Shown here: positions 1-6,837 of the stretch, one piece after another
Layout of the letters: each line of letters opens with the position of its first letter
How positions within the stretch are numbered: position 1 is the first letter of the stretch
NCBI GenBank assembly: GCA_025351035.1
Contig: JANXWT010000289.1
Coordinates: 1 to 9,707, forward strand
From: Opitutia bacterium
Lineage (GTDB): Bacteria > Verrucomicrobiota > Verrucomicrobiia > Opitutales > Opitutaceae
Reading direction: 5' to 3'
Length of the DNA: 9,707 nt
Made by a program: the position numbers and the translations under genes
The notes under the pieces: model-generated
Told to the model about the DNA's origin: nothing
Seen by the model: only the letters and a program-made list of their open reading frames with translations
Database searches by the model: none

Positions 1-1259
1 CCGCGCTCGACTTCTATCTCGGCTCGCGCATCGCCAACGCCGCGACGCCCGGCAGCCGCAAGATGTGGATGTGGGCCAGCGTGACCTCGAACCTGAGCAT
101 GCTCGGGTTTTTCAAATACGGGAATTTCCTCCTCGCGAACACCCAGTGGCTGCTCGCGCAGGCCGGCGTCCACTACCAGCCGCCGCACCTCGACGTGTTC
201 CTGCCGATCGGCATTTCGTTCTACACGTTCCACTCGCTCTCCTACACGCTCGACGTCTACCGCGGCGTCTGCACGCCAACGAAATCACTCCGCGACTTCA
301 CGCTCGCCGTATCGTTCTTCCCGCAGCTGGTGGCCGGCCCGATCGTGCGCGCGGCGGATTTTCTGCCGCAACTGGTGAGCGCGCGGACGCTGCGCCCGGG
401 GCAGTTCGGCTGGGGTCTGATGCTGATGAGCCTCGGCATGTTTCAGAAAACCGTGCTCGCCGACACGCTGCTGGCCGGCTCGGCCGATGCGGTCTTCGGT
501 CACGGCGGCCCGCTCCAGTGGCTCGACGCCTGGGCCGGCGTGCTGGCGTTCGCCGGGCAAATCTTTTTCGACTTCGCCGGCTACTCGACGTGCGCCATCG
601 GCGCGGCGCTCTGCCTCGGCTTCCACCTGAAGGACAATTTCCGCTTCCCCTACGCGGCGGTCGGCTTCTCGGATTTCTGGCGGCGCTGGCACATCTCTCT
701 CTCCACGTTCCTGCGCGACTTCCTCTACATTCCGCTCGGCGGCAACCGCCACGGCACGGCGCGCTCCGCGGTGAACCTGATGCTCGTGATGTTCATCGGC
801 GGACTCTGGCACGGCGCCGCATGGACCTTCGTGGTGTGGGGCGTGATCCACGGCGGCTTCCTCGTCATCGAGCGTCTGCTCGACTGGTTCATCAACAAAG
901 CACAGATCAACCGCACGCGCCCGATGCAGTTCCTCGTCGGCGTCGTGACCTTCATCGTGGTGTGTTTTGCGTGGGTGTTCTTCCGCGCGGCGGATTTCGG
1001 CACGGCGGCGCGCCTCACCCGCGCCATGGTCGGCGCGTTCCCGCACGGCGACGCCCTCCTCGGCACCCGCGAACTTTGGCAAGTCGGCCTTGTCACCGCC
1101 GGCCTGCTCTTCGCCCACTCTCAACTGCGCAACACCAGCCTCGAAGCCATGGTCGCGACCAAGCCGCGCTGGCTCATCGTCAGCGTCTGGACGTTCATGC
1201 TCTGCGCCATCCTCCTCACCCAAGACAGCGGCAATGCCTTCATCTACTTCCAATTTTGA
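1..1259 (+). CDS. MBOAT family O-acyltransferase (AlgI-like), 5' end missing
   Basis: This is a polytopic membrane O-acyltransferase of the AlgI/DltB type, which moves acyl (often acetyl) groups across or within the inner membrane onto an exported polysaccharide or other acceptor. The reading frame is open from base 3 with no start before it, and the first residues (ALDFYLGSRIA) already match the interior of the family, so the gene begins upstream. Seen directly: LGFFKYGNF near the visible N-terminus, PIGISFYTFHSLSY, FPQLVAGPIVR, FFDFAGYS, the signature FWRRWHISLSTFLRDFLYIP followed by LGGNRHG, and GLWHGAAW, whose His (codon 810-812) is the expected catalytic histidine. A second His follows in WGVIHGG (849-851). 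Several hydrophobic segments run to the C-terminus. The stop codon lies inside the next gene, which encodes an SGNH-like protein. This is the usual partnership for these enzymes. The acceptor polymer cannot be read from the window. Confidence 0.93.
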   Translation, partial: ALDFYLGSRIANAATPGSRKMWMWASVTSNLSMLGFFKYGNFLLANTQWLLAQAGVHYQPPHLDVFLPIGISFYTFHSLSYTLDVYRGVCTPTKSLRDFTLAVSFFPQLVAGPIVRAADFLPQLVSARTLRPGQFGWGLMLMSLGMFQKTVLADTLLAGSADAVFGHGGPLQWLDAWAGVLAFAGQIFFDFAGYSTCAIGAALCLGFHLKDNFRFPYAAVGFSDFWRRWHISLSTFLRDFLYIPLGGNRHGTARSAVNLMLVMFIGGLWHGAAWTFVVWGVIHGGFLVIERLLDWFINKAQINRTRPMQFLVGVVTFIVVCFAWVFFRAADFGTAARLTRAMVGAFPHGDALLGTRELWQVGLVTAGLLFAHSQLRNTSLEAMVATKPRWLIVSVWTFMLCAILLTQDSGNAFIYFQF

Positions 1260-2310
1260 TTTCAGCCGGGCGATCCCCGACCTCCCGTGGCGCCAACTGG
1301 CGCTGACAGCTGCGCTGCTCGCTGCGGCCGCGGCGGTAGCGTGGGAGATCCGGGCGCGCCGTCTCGGCTATGCGCCGACTCTGAACGACACGCCGGACCT
1401 ATGGGCGCAGGAGCGCGCCAAGCTGAAGCCCGACTCCATCGTCATCATCGGCGACTCGCGCGCCTTGTTCGATTCCGACCTCGACGCGCTGGAGCGCGGG
1501 CTCGGCCAGCGACCGCTGCAACTGGCGCTCGTCGGCAGTTGCGCGTATCCGATCCTCGAAAATCTCGTGGCCGACGAAAAGTTCCACGGCACGATCATCG
1601 TCGGCCTGCTGCCCGCGCTGTGGCTCGTGCCGCAAGGTGCGCCGGTTGACAATTCGCTCACCGCCCTCAAGCGCTTCGCCAGCCGGACGTGGGCGCAGCG
1701 CGCCAGTCACCACCTTGGCTTATTCCTCGAGGGCCATGTCGCCTTCCTCAAACAGGAGGACCTGACCTTGAAGCAGCTGCTGTTGCGGCTGCCCATCGCC
1801 AACCGCCCCGGCGCCCATGTCCCGCCACACCTCCCGCCGTATTTCTACACGCTCGACCACGACCGCCGCGCCCGGATGTTTGAGCCCTGCGCGCATCCCG
1901 GTCTGCTGCAAACCCGCGTTCAGACCGGCTGGATTCCGCTCTTCACGCCGCCGCCGCCGCCGAGCTACGTGCCGAAGGAAATTTTCTTCAAGAGCGTCGG
2001 CGAGGCCATCGAGAAACGCTTCAAGGACACGGCCGACACCGTGCACCAGCTGCAGGCCCGTGGCGGCAAAGTCATCTTCGTGCGCTTCCCGCACTCGGGC
2101 GTGCTGAAGGAACTCGAAGACAAAGCCACCCCGCGCGCCGGCCCGTGGGACCGCATCATCAAGGAAACCGGCGCGCCCGGCATCTATTATTCGGACTACC
2201 CCGAGCTGTCCGGCTTCGACTGCCCGGAGTGGTCGCACTTGTCGGCGGCGGATTCGGTGGAGTTCACCAAGCGCCTCGTGCCGCATCTGAAAAAAGCGCT
2301 CAGCCGCTGA
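1234..2310 (+). CDS. Membrane-anchored SGNH/GDSL-like protein, probable partner of the MBOAT acyltransferase
   Basis: The 358-residue protein has a short cytoplasmic N-terminus, one hydrophobic segment at about residues 22-37 (an Ala/Leu-rich anchor) and an exported domain. The nucleophile block is IVIIGDSRALF with GDS at 73-75. A glycine block follows (ALVGSCAYPILENL). Near the C-terminus is CPEWSHLSAADSVEFTKRL, with the candidate catalytic His at 335 and Glu332 where SGNH enzymes normally have Asp of the DxxH motif. A run of five prolines (239-243) forms a linker. The ATG at 1234 is the only Met preceding the anchor and gives a 26-base overlap with the MBOAT gene, suggesting translational coupling; no strong ribosome binding site is visible. 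In known systems (AlgI with AlgJ/AlgX, PatA with PatB) the SGNH-type protein completes acyl transfer in the periplasm. By analogy I infer the same role here. The family has no name I can give with certainty. Confidence 0.85.
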   Translation: MPSSTSNFDFSRAIPDLPWRQLALTAALLAAAAAVAWEIRARRLGYAPTLNDTPDLWAQERAKLKPDSIVIIGDSRALFDSDLDALERGLGQRPLQLALVGSCAYPILENLVADEKFHGTIIVGLLPALWLVPQGAPVDNSLTALKRFASRTWAQRASHHLGLFLEGHVAFLKQEDLTLKQLLLRLPIANRPGAHVPPHLPPYFYTLDHDRRARMFEPCAHPGLLQTRVQTGWIPLFTPPPPPSYVPKEIFFKSVGEAIEKRFKDTADTVHQLQARGGKVIFVRFPHSGVLKELEDKATPRAGPWDRIIKETGAPGIYYSDYPELSGFDCPEWSHLSAADSVEFTKRLVPHLKKALSR

Positions 2311-2316
2311 CGGCGC
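2290..2316 (-). terminator. Intrinsic terminator candidate for the VOC/serine hydrolase unit
   Basis: Read on the minus strand, GCGC (2316-2313), an unpaired CG, TCAG, loop CGG, CTGA and GCGC (2299-2296) form an interrupted 4+4 bp stem followed at once by TTTTTT (2295-2290). It begins five bases past the TAG of the VOC gene and lies inside the last codons of the convergent SGNH gene. Hairpin plus T-tract is the classical rho-independent form. The stem is short and bulged, so termination strength is uncertain. Confidence 0.5.
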
Positions 2317-2328
2317 GGTGCTACCGCG
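2314..2328. other. Perfect 6-bp hairpin at the convergent gene junction
   Basis: CGCGGT (2314-2319), triloop GCT, ACCGCG (2323-2328). On the plus strand it starts four bases after the SGNH gene stop; on the minus strand it spans the TAG stop of the VOC gene (2323-2321). No T-tract follows on the plus strand, so it is not a classical terminator for the plus-strand genes. It shares 2314-2316 with the T-tailed hairpin at 2290-2316, so the two cannot fully form together. Confidence 0.4.
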
Positions 2329-2707
2329 GTTGGATGAGGTCCCACTTGTTGCCGTAGAGGTCGAGGAACACCGCCACCGTGCCGTAGACCTCCTCGCGCG
2401 GGTCTTCGGCGAATTTCACGCCCCGTGCCATGTATTCCGCATGATCGCGCCGGAAGTCGTCGGTATGCAGAAACAGAAAAACCCGGCCGGCCGCCTGCCG
2501 GCCCACCGCGGCTTCCTGCCCGGATGTCGCCGCCTTGGCGAGCAGCAGGCCCGGGCCGCCGCCCGGTGGCGCCACCCGCACCCAGCGCTTGCCCGCGCCG
2601 CACGGCGCGTCCTCGCGCAACTCAAAGCGCAGCACCCGCGTAAACCACGTGATCGCCTCGTCGTAGTCGCGCACGAGGAAGGTTAGATAGGCCAGATGCT
2701 GTTTCAT
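2321..2707 (-). CDS. VOC superfamily protein (glyoxalase/bleomycin-resistance fold)
   Basis: A 128-residue protein of typical length for one vicinal-oxygen-chelate monomer with two beta-alpha-beta-beta-beta modules. Module one holds HLAYLTFLVRDYDEAITWF (His4 is a likely metal ligand) and RWVRVAPPGG. Module two holds RVFLFLHTDDFRRDH, then ARGVKFAEDPREEVYGTVAVF and DLYGNKWDLIQ, the pattern of the small glyoxalase-like proteins usually annotated as VOC family. Glu105/Glu106 could provide a second metal ligand. The reaction cannot be assigned, as the fold covers glyoxalases, dioxygenases, epimerases and antibiotic-binding proteins. The ATG at 2707 is 31 bases downstream of the serine hydrolase stop on the same strand, with a purine-rich GGGCAAGG just upstream, so the two are probably co-transcribed. 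Its TAG lies 10 bases from the stop of the convergent SGNH gene. Confidence 0.88.
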   Translation of the reverse strand: MKQHLAYLTFLVRDYDEAITWFTRVLRFELREDAPCGAGKRWVRVAPPGGGPGLLLAKAATSGQEAAVGRQAAGRVFLFLHTDDFRRDHAEYMARGVKFAEDPREEVYGTVAVFLDLYGNKWDLIQPR

Positions 2708-2738
2708 TTGCCTTGCCCGGCTGTTGTGCTGCGACAGC

Positions 2739-3992
2739 TCACTTTTCCAGCGCCTGATAGACGGTGTTGGCGAATTTCTCGAACACGCCGCCTTCGTTGT
2801 AGGGTTGGTGCTGGAGCATCAGCAGCACGAACATCCGCTCGTGCGGATCGATCGAGACGTAGGAAGTGAGGATGCCCTCCCAGCCGAACTGGCCGGGCGA
2901 GCCGAGCGACTCGAACTCGTCGGCACGGTCGCGCCGCACGCGCACACCGAAACCGAAACCCGGCGGCACCCAGCGGTCTTTCGTCCGCGGATTGAGATAT
3001 TCGACGTGGTTGCTCCGCATCAACCCGACCGTCTTGCGGCCGAGGATGCGCACGCCGTCAAGCTCTCCGTCGCTCAGGAGCATCTGGGCAAACCGCGCGT
3101 AGTCGTGGAGTGTCGAGTAGAGTCCACCGCCAGCCTCGACGAAGGTGCCGCGCGCCGGGGCGATGAAACTCTGGATCGCCACCAACTTCCCCGTTCCGTC
3201 CCGCTGATGCAGTTTCGCCATTGGCAGGCCCTCGGGCGGGTGAAAGCCGGTGTGCTTCATGCCCAACGGCGAAAAGATCCGCTCGCGCATCACCTGCTCC
3301 AACGGCCGCCCGGTGAGTTTCTCCACGAAGGCGCCGAGCACATCCATGCTGAGCCCGTAGGTCCAGCCGTCGCCCGGATGGAACTTGAGCGGGAAGTGGC
3401 TGAGCTTGCCGATGAACTCGTCGAAGGACCGGGCGGTGTTGAGGTCGTCGTGGTGGTAGAGTGAATGCAGCGGCTCGGGCTCGAAAAAACCGTAAGTCAG
3501 TCCGGAGGTGTGGGTGAGCAGGTGACGAATGGTGATCGGCCGCGCCGCCGGCACGAGCACCGGCTCCGCCGCCGTGCCGCCGGTCAGCACCTTCATGTTT
3601 GCCAGTGCCGGCAGCCAGTTGGCCACCGGATCGTCAAGGTTGAACCGGCCCTCCTCCAACAGCGAGAGCACGGTGACGGTGGTCACGATTTTGGTCATCG
3701 AGGCGATGGCGAAGGCCGTGTCCTCGGTCATGGCGGTGTGCGCGGCGACATCACTCCACCCGGCGGTGCCGTGCGTCACCACCTGTCCGTCGCGTGCGAC
3801 CAGCCAAGTGGCGCCCGCATACTGGCCGGCGGCGATGGCGCTCTGCAAATAGGCATCGACGCGCGCGAGCCGGGCGGAGGAAAACCCGACCGCCTCGGCG
3901 GAGCGGGCTGCAGGCAGGCCGAGTTCTGCGGCCTGCAGCGCCGCGCAAGAAAGGATGACCGCCAGCACCGCGAGAGTCCGGGATGGTTTCAT
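2739..3992 (-). CDS. Secreted serine hydrolase of the beta-lactamase class C / family VIII esterase fold
   Basis: The 417-residue protein begins MKPSRTLAVLAVILSCAALQAAE, a clear signal peptide with a likely cleavage near AALQAA, so it should act in the periplasm or outside. The nucleophile motif SxxK is S98-M-T-K101 in FAIASMTKIVT. ITIRHLLTHTSGLTYGF (about 154-170) is the conserved segment of the family. Tyr212 in WTYGLSMDVLGAFVEKLTG takes the place of the YxN tyrosine. The third motif, KTG in lactamases and WGG-like in family VIII esterases, appears as FGWEG (369-373) before SYVSIDP. This favours an esterase or peptidase-type hydrolase over a true beta-lactamase; the substrate is unknown. 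The frame extends to 4085, but the added 31 residues are not leader-like and would enter the promoter gap, so the ATG at 3992 was chosen. It is divergent from the aldo/keto reductase and followed by the VOC gene. Confidence 0.9.
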   Translation of the reverse strand: MKPSRTLAVLAVILSCAALQAAELGLPAARSAEAVGFSSARLARVDAYLQSAIAAGQYAGATWLVARDGQVVTHGTAGWSDVAAHTAMTEDTAFAIASMTKIVTTVTVLSLLEEGRFNLDDPVANWLPALANMKVLTGGTAAEPVLVPAARPITIRHLLTHTSGLTYGFFEPEPLHSLYHHDDLNTARSFDEFIGKLSHFPLKFHPGDGWTYGLSMDVLGAFVEKLTGRPLEQVMRERIFSPLGMKHTGFHPPEGLPMAKLHQRDGTGKLVAIQSFIAPARGTFVEAGGGLYSTLHDYARFAQMLLSDGELDGVRILGRKTVGLMRSNHVEYLNPRTKDRWVPPGFGFGVRVRRDRADEFESLGSPGQFGWEGILTSYVSIDPHERMFVLLMLQHQPYNEGGVFEKFANTVYQALEK

Positions 3993-4044
3993 GCCCGCCA
4001 ACCTGCCGCCCGGATGCCGGTGCGTCAACGCAGGTGTCGCTCTT

Positions 4045-4073
4045 TTCGCAAATCCCTCACCGCCCGGTTTACT
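4045..4073 (+). promoter_or_regulatory. Weak sigma70-like promoter candidate for the aldo/keto reductase
   Basis: In the 109-base divergent gap, TTCGCA (4045-4050, 4 of 6 to TTGACA) and TTTACT (4068-4073, 4 of 6 to TATAAT) are separated by 17 bases, placing a start point about 20 bases before the ATG at 4102. This is one of the few AT-rich patches in the gap. Two 4/6 boxes can arise by chance, so it is only a candidate. I found no equally good match for the divergent minus-strand gene. Confidence 0.3.
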
Positions 4074-4101
4074 TTCGCGCGCCACTGGCTACGCTCGGAC
4101 G

Positions 4102-5091
4102 ATGCAAACTCGTTCCCTCGGCAAAAACGGTCCGCGCGTCTCCGCCCTTGGTCTCGGCTGCATGGGCATGTCGGAATTCTACGGCCCGAGCGACGAATCC
4201 GAATCCCTCGCGACGCTCAACCACGCGCTCGACCGGGGCGTCAACTTTCTCGACACGGCCGACATGTATGGCAGCGGCCACAACGAATCTCTGCTCGGCA
4301 AAATCCTCGCCACACGCCGGAGCGAAGTCGTGCTCGCAACGAAATTCGGTTTCGTGCGCGACCCGGCGAATCCGGCGTCCCGGGTAATCTGCGGTCGGCC
4401 CGACTATGTGCGCACGGCGTGCGACGCCAGCCTGCGCCGCCTCGGCGTCGACGTGATCGATCTTTATTACCTCCACCGCGTCGCCGCCGACACGCTCGTC
4501 GAGGAAACCGTTGGCGCGATGGCCGAACTCGTGCGCGCCGGCAAGGTGCGGCACCTCGGTCTCTCCGAGGCCAGCGCCGACAGCATCCGCCGCGCGCACG
4601 CCGTGCATCCCATCGCGGCGCTGCAGAGCGAGTATTCGCTGTGGACGCGCGACCCGGAGAGCGGTCCGCTTGCCGCCTGTCGCGAACTCGGCATCGCCCT
4701 CGTGCCCTTCAGCCCGCTCGGCCGCGGCTTTCTCACGGGCCAGCTCAAACGTTTCGAGGATTTCGCGCCTGACGATTACCGTCGGCAGTCGCCGCGTTTT
4801 CAGGGCGATAACTTCGCCAAAAACCTCGCGCTCGTGAGCGGCATCCAGGCGCTCGCCGCGAAGAAAGGCTGCACGCCCGGCCAGCTCGCGCTCGCGTGGG
4901 TGCTCGCGCAGGGCGACAACGTCATTCCGATTCCCGGCACGCGGCGCATGCGCAATCTCGACGAAAACCTCGGGGCACTCGACGTCGTGCTGTCGCCGGC
5001 GGAACTCGCGGAGATCAACGCGATTTTTCCCGCCAGCGCCGTCGCGGGCGCGCGCTATCCGGCGAACATGGCGGCTCTGGTCAGCCGGTGA
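4102..5091 (+). CDS. Aldo/keto reductase (AKR, NADPH-dependent oxidoreductase)
   Basis: A 329-residue cytoplasmic (alpha/beta)8-barrel oxidoreductase that reduces carbonyls with NAD(P)H. The N-terminus MQTRSLGKNGPRVSALGLGC with GMSEFYG is typical of the AKR13/AKR11-like branch. The catalytic tetrad is visible: Asp51 and Tyr56 in DTADMYG, Lys81 in LATKFGF and His125 in YYLHR. The cofactor end shows QSEYSLWTRDPE (175-186), VPFSPLGRGFLTG (201-213) and IPIPGTRRMRNLDENLGAL (275-293). Length is normal and no key residue is missing. The frame is open from 3955, but the family N-terminus starts at the ATG at 4102, and an earlier start would run through the divergent gap into the serine hydrolase. It is a single-gene unit that converges on the acyl-CoA ligase with 14 bases between stops. 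The substrate is not predictable; enzymes of this type act on many aldehydes, ketones or sugars. Confidence 0.93.
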   Translation: MQTRSLGKNGPRVSALGLGCMGMSEFYGPSDESESLATLNHALDRGVNFLDTADMYGSGHNESLLGKILATRRSEVVLATKFGFVRDPANPASRVICGRPDYVRTACDASLRRLGVDVIDLYYLHRVAADTLVEETVGAMAELVRAGKVRHLGLSEASADSIRRAHAVHPIAALQSEYSLWTRDPESGPLAACRELGIALVPFSPLGRGFLTGQLKRFEDFAPDDYRRQSPRFQGDNFAKNLALVSGIQALAAKKGCTPGQLALAWVLAQGDNVIPIPGTRRMRNLDENLGALDVVLSPAELAEINAIFPASAVAGARYPANMAALVSR

Positions 5092-5105
5092 GCGCCAGCC
5101 AGTGT

Positions 5106-6740
5106 CTATGCCGCCTCCGGGTTTTTCGTGTAGTAGCCGGCGTAGATCTGGCGGAGCTTGGTCTTGTAGACTTTGCCCGTGCCGGTGAGCGGGATGGCGT
5201 CGGTAAACACCACGGCATCGGGCAGCCACCATTTGGCGATGCGGGGGCGCAGGAATTCGAGCATCTGTTCGGCGGTGACGTCGTGCCCCGCGCGTTTCAC
5301 AATCACGAGCAGCGGTCGCTCGCCCCATTTTTCGTGCGGGAGTCCGATCACGGCGGATCCGGCCACGGCCGGATGGCCGAGCGCGATGTTTTCAATCTCG
5401 ATGGAGCTGATCCACTCGCCCCCGGATTTGATGATGTCCTTCGTGCGATCAACGATGCGCATGTAACCGTCGCCATCGAGCGTGGCGACATCGCCCGTCG
5501 CGAACCAGCCGCCGGGGCGGAGAATGTTCCCGCCCTCGCTCTTAAAATACTCGCGGCAGATCCAATGACCGCGCACTTGGAGTTCACCGAACGCCGTGCC
5601 GTCGCGTGGCAGCTCGCGGCCTGCGTCGTCCACAATGCGCAGTTCGACGCCGGGCACGATGCGACCCTGCTTGGCGTGCACCATGTCGCGTGCTTCGGTG
5701 GACTGCGCGGCGTGTTTGGCCAAGAAGGTGTTGATCGTGCAAGCGGGACTCGTCTCCGTCATGCCCCAGCCGTGCCGGACTTCGATGCCCTGCTCGGTTT
5801 CGAGGGCGTGGATGAGCGCCGGCGAAGCCGCCGCCCCGCCGATGATGGTGCGATGAGGCAACGGCAGACGGATTTGTTTTTCCCGCAAATGCGCCAAGGT
5901 GTTCAGCCAAATGGTCGGCACGCCGGCGGAGATCGTCACGCGCTCGGCGGCGTAGAGTTCGCAAAGGCTGGCTCCATCAAGACCGGGACCGGGCAGCACC
6001 ATTTTCGCCCCGACCATCGGCGCGGCGTAGGGCAGCCCCCACGCGTTGACGTGAAACATGGGCACCACGGGCAACGCCGTGTCGCGAGCGGAGAGGCCCA
6101 TCACATCGGGCAGGTTGATCGCGTAGGCGTGCAACACCGTCGAGCGATGCGAATAGAGCACGCCTTTCGGGTTCCCCGTCGTGCCCGACGTGTAGCAGAG
6201 CGCGGCGGCGGTCTCCTCGGAGAACGCCGGCCACTCGTAGTCGTCGCTCTCCGCCGCCAAAAGTTCCTCGTAGCAAAGCGCCGTGCTCGCCCCGCCGGGA
6301 AAATGCGCGCGGTCCGTCAGCAGCACCCAGTGTTCCACACCCGGGCACAGCGGCCGGAGCGTCTCCACGAGTTTGCCAAAAGTCAGATCGAAGAAAACCA
6401 GCCGGTCGCCGGCGTGGTTGACGATGTAAGCGATCTGCTCAGGAAACAACCGCGGGTTGATCGTGTGGCAGATCGCGCCCACTCCCGAGGTCGCATAATA
6501 AATTTCGAAGTGCCGGTAATTGTTCCAGGCGAGCGTGCCCACGCGGTCTCCCAGCGCAACGCCCAGTCGCAGCAACGCACGCGCGAGCTGGCGCGCCCGC
6601 CGGTGCGCGTCGCGATAGCCATAGCGATGGATGCCGCCCTCGGTCAGCCGCGTAACGATCTCGGTGTCGCCGTGACAGGTGTCCGCATGCCGGATGAGCG
6701 CCGAGATCAACAGCGGCTGATTCATCATTAGACTATGCAT
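5106..6740 (-). CDS. Acyl-CoA ligase of the AMP-forming superfamily (fatty acid / DmdB-like 3-methylthiopropionyl-CoA ligase type)
   Basis: A 544-residue ANL-superfamily enzyme that activates a carboxylic acid with ATP to an acyl-adenylate and transfers it to CoA. The P-loop is YTSGTTGNPKG (183-193). Others are MFHVNAWG (228-235), GGAAASPAL (301-309), GWGMTETSP (324-332), GWFATGDVATLDGDGYM (411-427), DRTKDIIKSGGEWIS (431-445) and the C-terminal GTGKVYKTKLR, whose Lys523 is the adenylation lysine. The N-terminal part (MMNQPLLISALIRHA, HGDTEIVTR, INPRLFPEQIAYIVNHAGDR) resembles enzymes annotated as DmdB-like or medium/long-chain fatty-acyl-CoA ligases. The substrate is open, since no DMSP or beta-oxidation gene lies nearby. 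The frame runs to 7016, but family similarity begins at MHSLMMNQ. ATG 6740 is given; ATGs at 6728 or 6725 are equally possible, and none has a good ribosome binding site. A nested palindrome ends 12 bases before the start. Confidence 0.92.
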   Translation of the reverse strand: MHSLMMNQPLLISALIRHADTCHGDTEIVTRLTEGGIHRYGYRDAHRRARQLARALLRLGVALGDRVGTLAWNNYRHFEIYYATSGVGAICHTINPRLFPEQIAYIVNHAGDRLVFFDLTFGKLVETLRPLCPGVEHWVLLTDRAHFPGGASTALCYEELLAAESDDYEWPAFSEETAAALCYTSGTTGNPKGVLYSHRSTVLHAYAINLPDVMGLSARDTALPVVPMFHVNAWGLPYAAPMVGAKMVLPGPGLDGASLCELYAAERVTISAGVPTIWLNTLAHLREKQIRLPLPHRTIIGGAAASPALIHALETEQGIEVRHGWGMTETSPACTINTFLAKHAAQSTEARDMVHAKQGRIVPGVELRIVDDAGRELPRDGTAFGELQVRGHWICREYFKSEGGNILRPGGWFATGDVATLDGDGYMRIVDRTKDIIKSGGEWISSIEIENIALGHPAVAGSAVIGLPHEKWGERPLLVIVKRAGHDVTAEQMLEFLRPRIAKWWLPDAVVFTDAIPLTGTGKVYKTKLRQIYAGYYTKNPEAA

Positions 6741-6752
6741 GGCGTTGGTGGG

Positions 6753-6829
6753 GTCGGCCGCACCCGGAGTGGCGAAGGGTCGGATTGTGTTGGCGAACCA
6801 AGGCAATAGCCTCCCAGCGTGCGGCCGAC
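6753..6829. repeat. Nested intergenic palindrome (REP/MITE-like or structured leader)
   Basis: An 11-base perfect inverted repeat, GTCGGCCGCAC (6753-6763) and GTGCGGCCGAC (6819-6829), encloses further complementary blocks in register: GGAG (6766-6769) with CTCC (6811-6814), ATTG (6784-6787) with CAAT (6804-6807), and TTGG (6790-6793) with CCAA (6798-6801) around a CGAA loop (TTCG on the minus strand). An alternative hairpin AGGC-AATA-GCCT occurs at 6801-6812. Direct repeats GGGTCGG (6751-6757, 6777-6783) and TGGCGAA (6770-6776, 6791-6797) also lie here. It fills most of the gap between the DTW gene and the acyl-CoA ligase. No T-tract follows on either strand, so it is not an ordinary terminator. 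It may be a dispersed palindromic repeat or a 5' leader structure of the ligase mRNA; copy number elsewhere is unknown. Confidence 0.6.
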
Positions 6830-6837
6830 AATCTGAT

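Noticed and set aside
967..1233. An 89-residue upstream extension of the SGNH-like protein
   Set aside because: The extension lies wholly within the MBOAT gene and translates to Ser/Arg/Pro-rich sequence without motifs. The membrane anchor begins just after the ATG at 1234.
1948..1962. A (CCG)5 microsatellite in the SGNH-like gene
   Set aside because: In-frame repeat encoding five prolines in a linker; short and common in GC-rich genes, with no sign of phase variation because the unit keeps the frame.
4000..4028. A TTGACG box (4028-4023, minus strand) as a promoter for the serine hydrolase
   Set aside because: The hexamer 17 bases downstream is CAGGTT, a poor -10 match, so no promoter can be supported.
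3955..4101. A 49-residue N-terminal extension of the aldo/keto reductase
   Set aside because: It would cover the divergent promoter gap and overlap the signal peptide codons of the serine hydrolase. The family N-terminus is at 4102.
5092..5105. A bidirectional terminator between the aldo/keto reductase and the acyl-CoA ligase
   Set aside because: Only a 5-bp wobble-containing stem on the minus strand (GCTGG with CCGGC) and no T-tract could be found around the 14-base gap.
4896..6731. A 611-residue plus-strand open frame antisense to the acyl-CoA ligase
   Set aside because: It starts inside the aldo/keto reductase in another frame and runs opposite a ligase with all family motifs. Its low-complexity basic composition marks it as a GC shadow.
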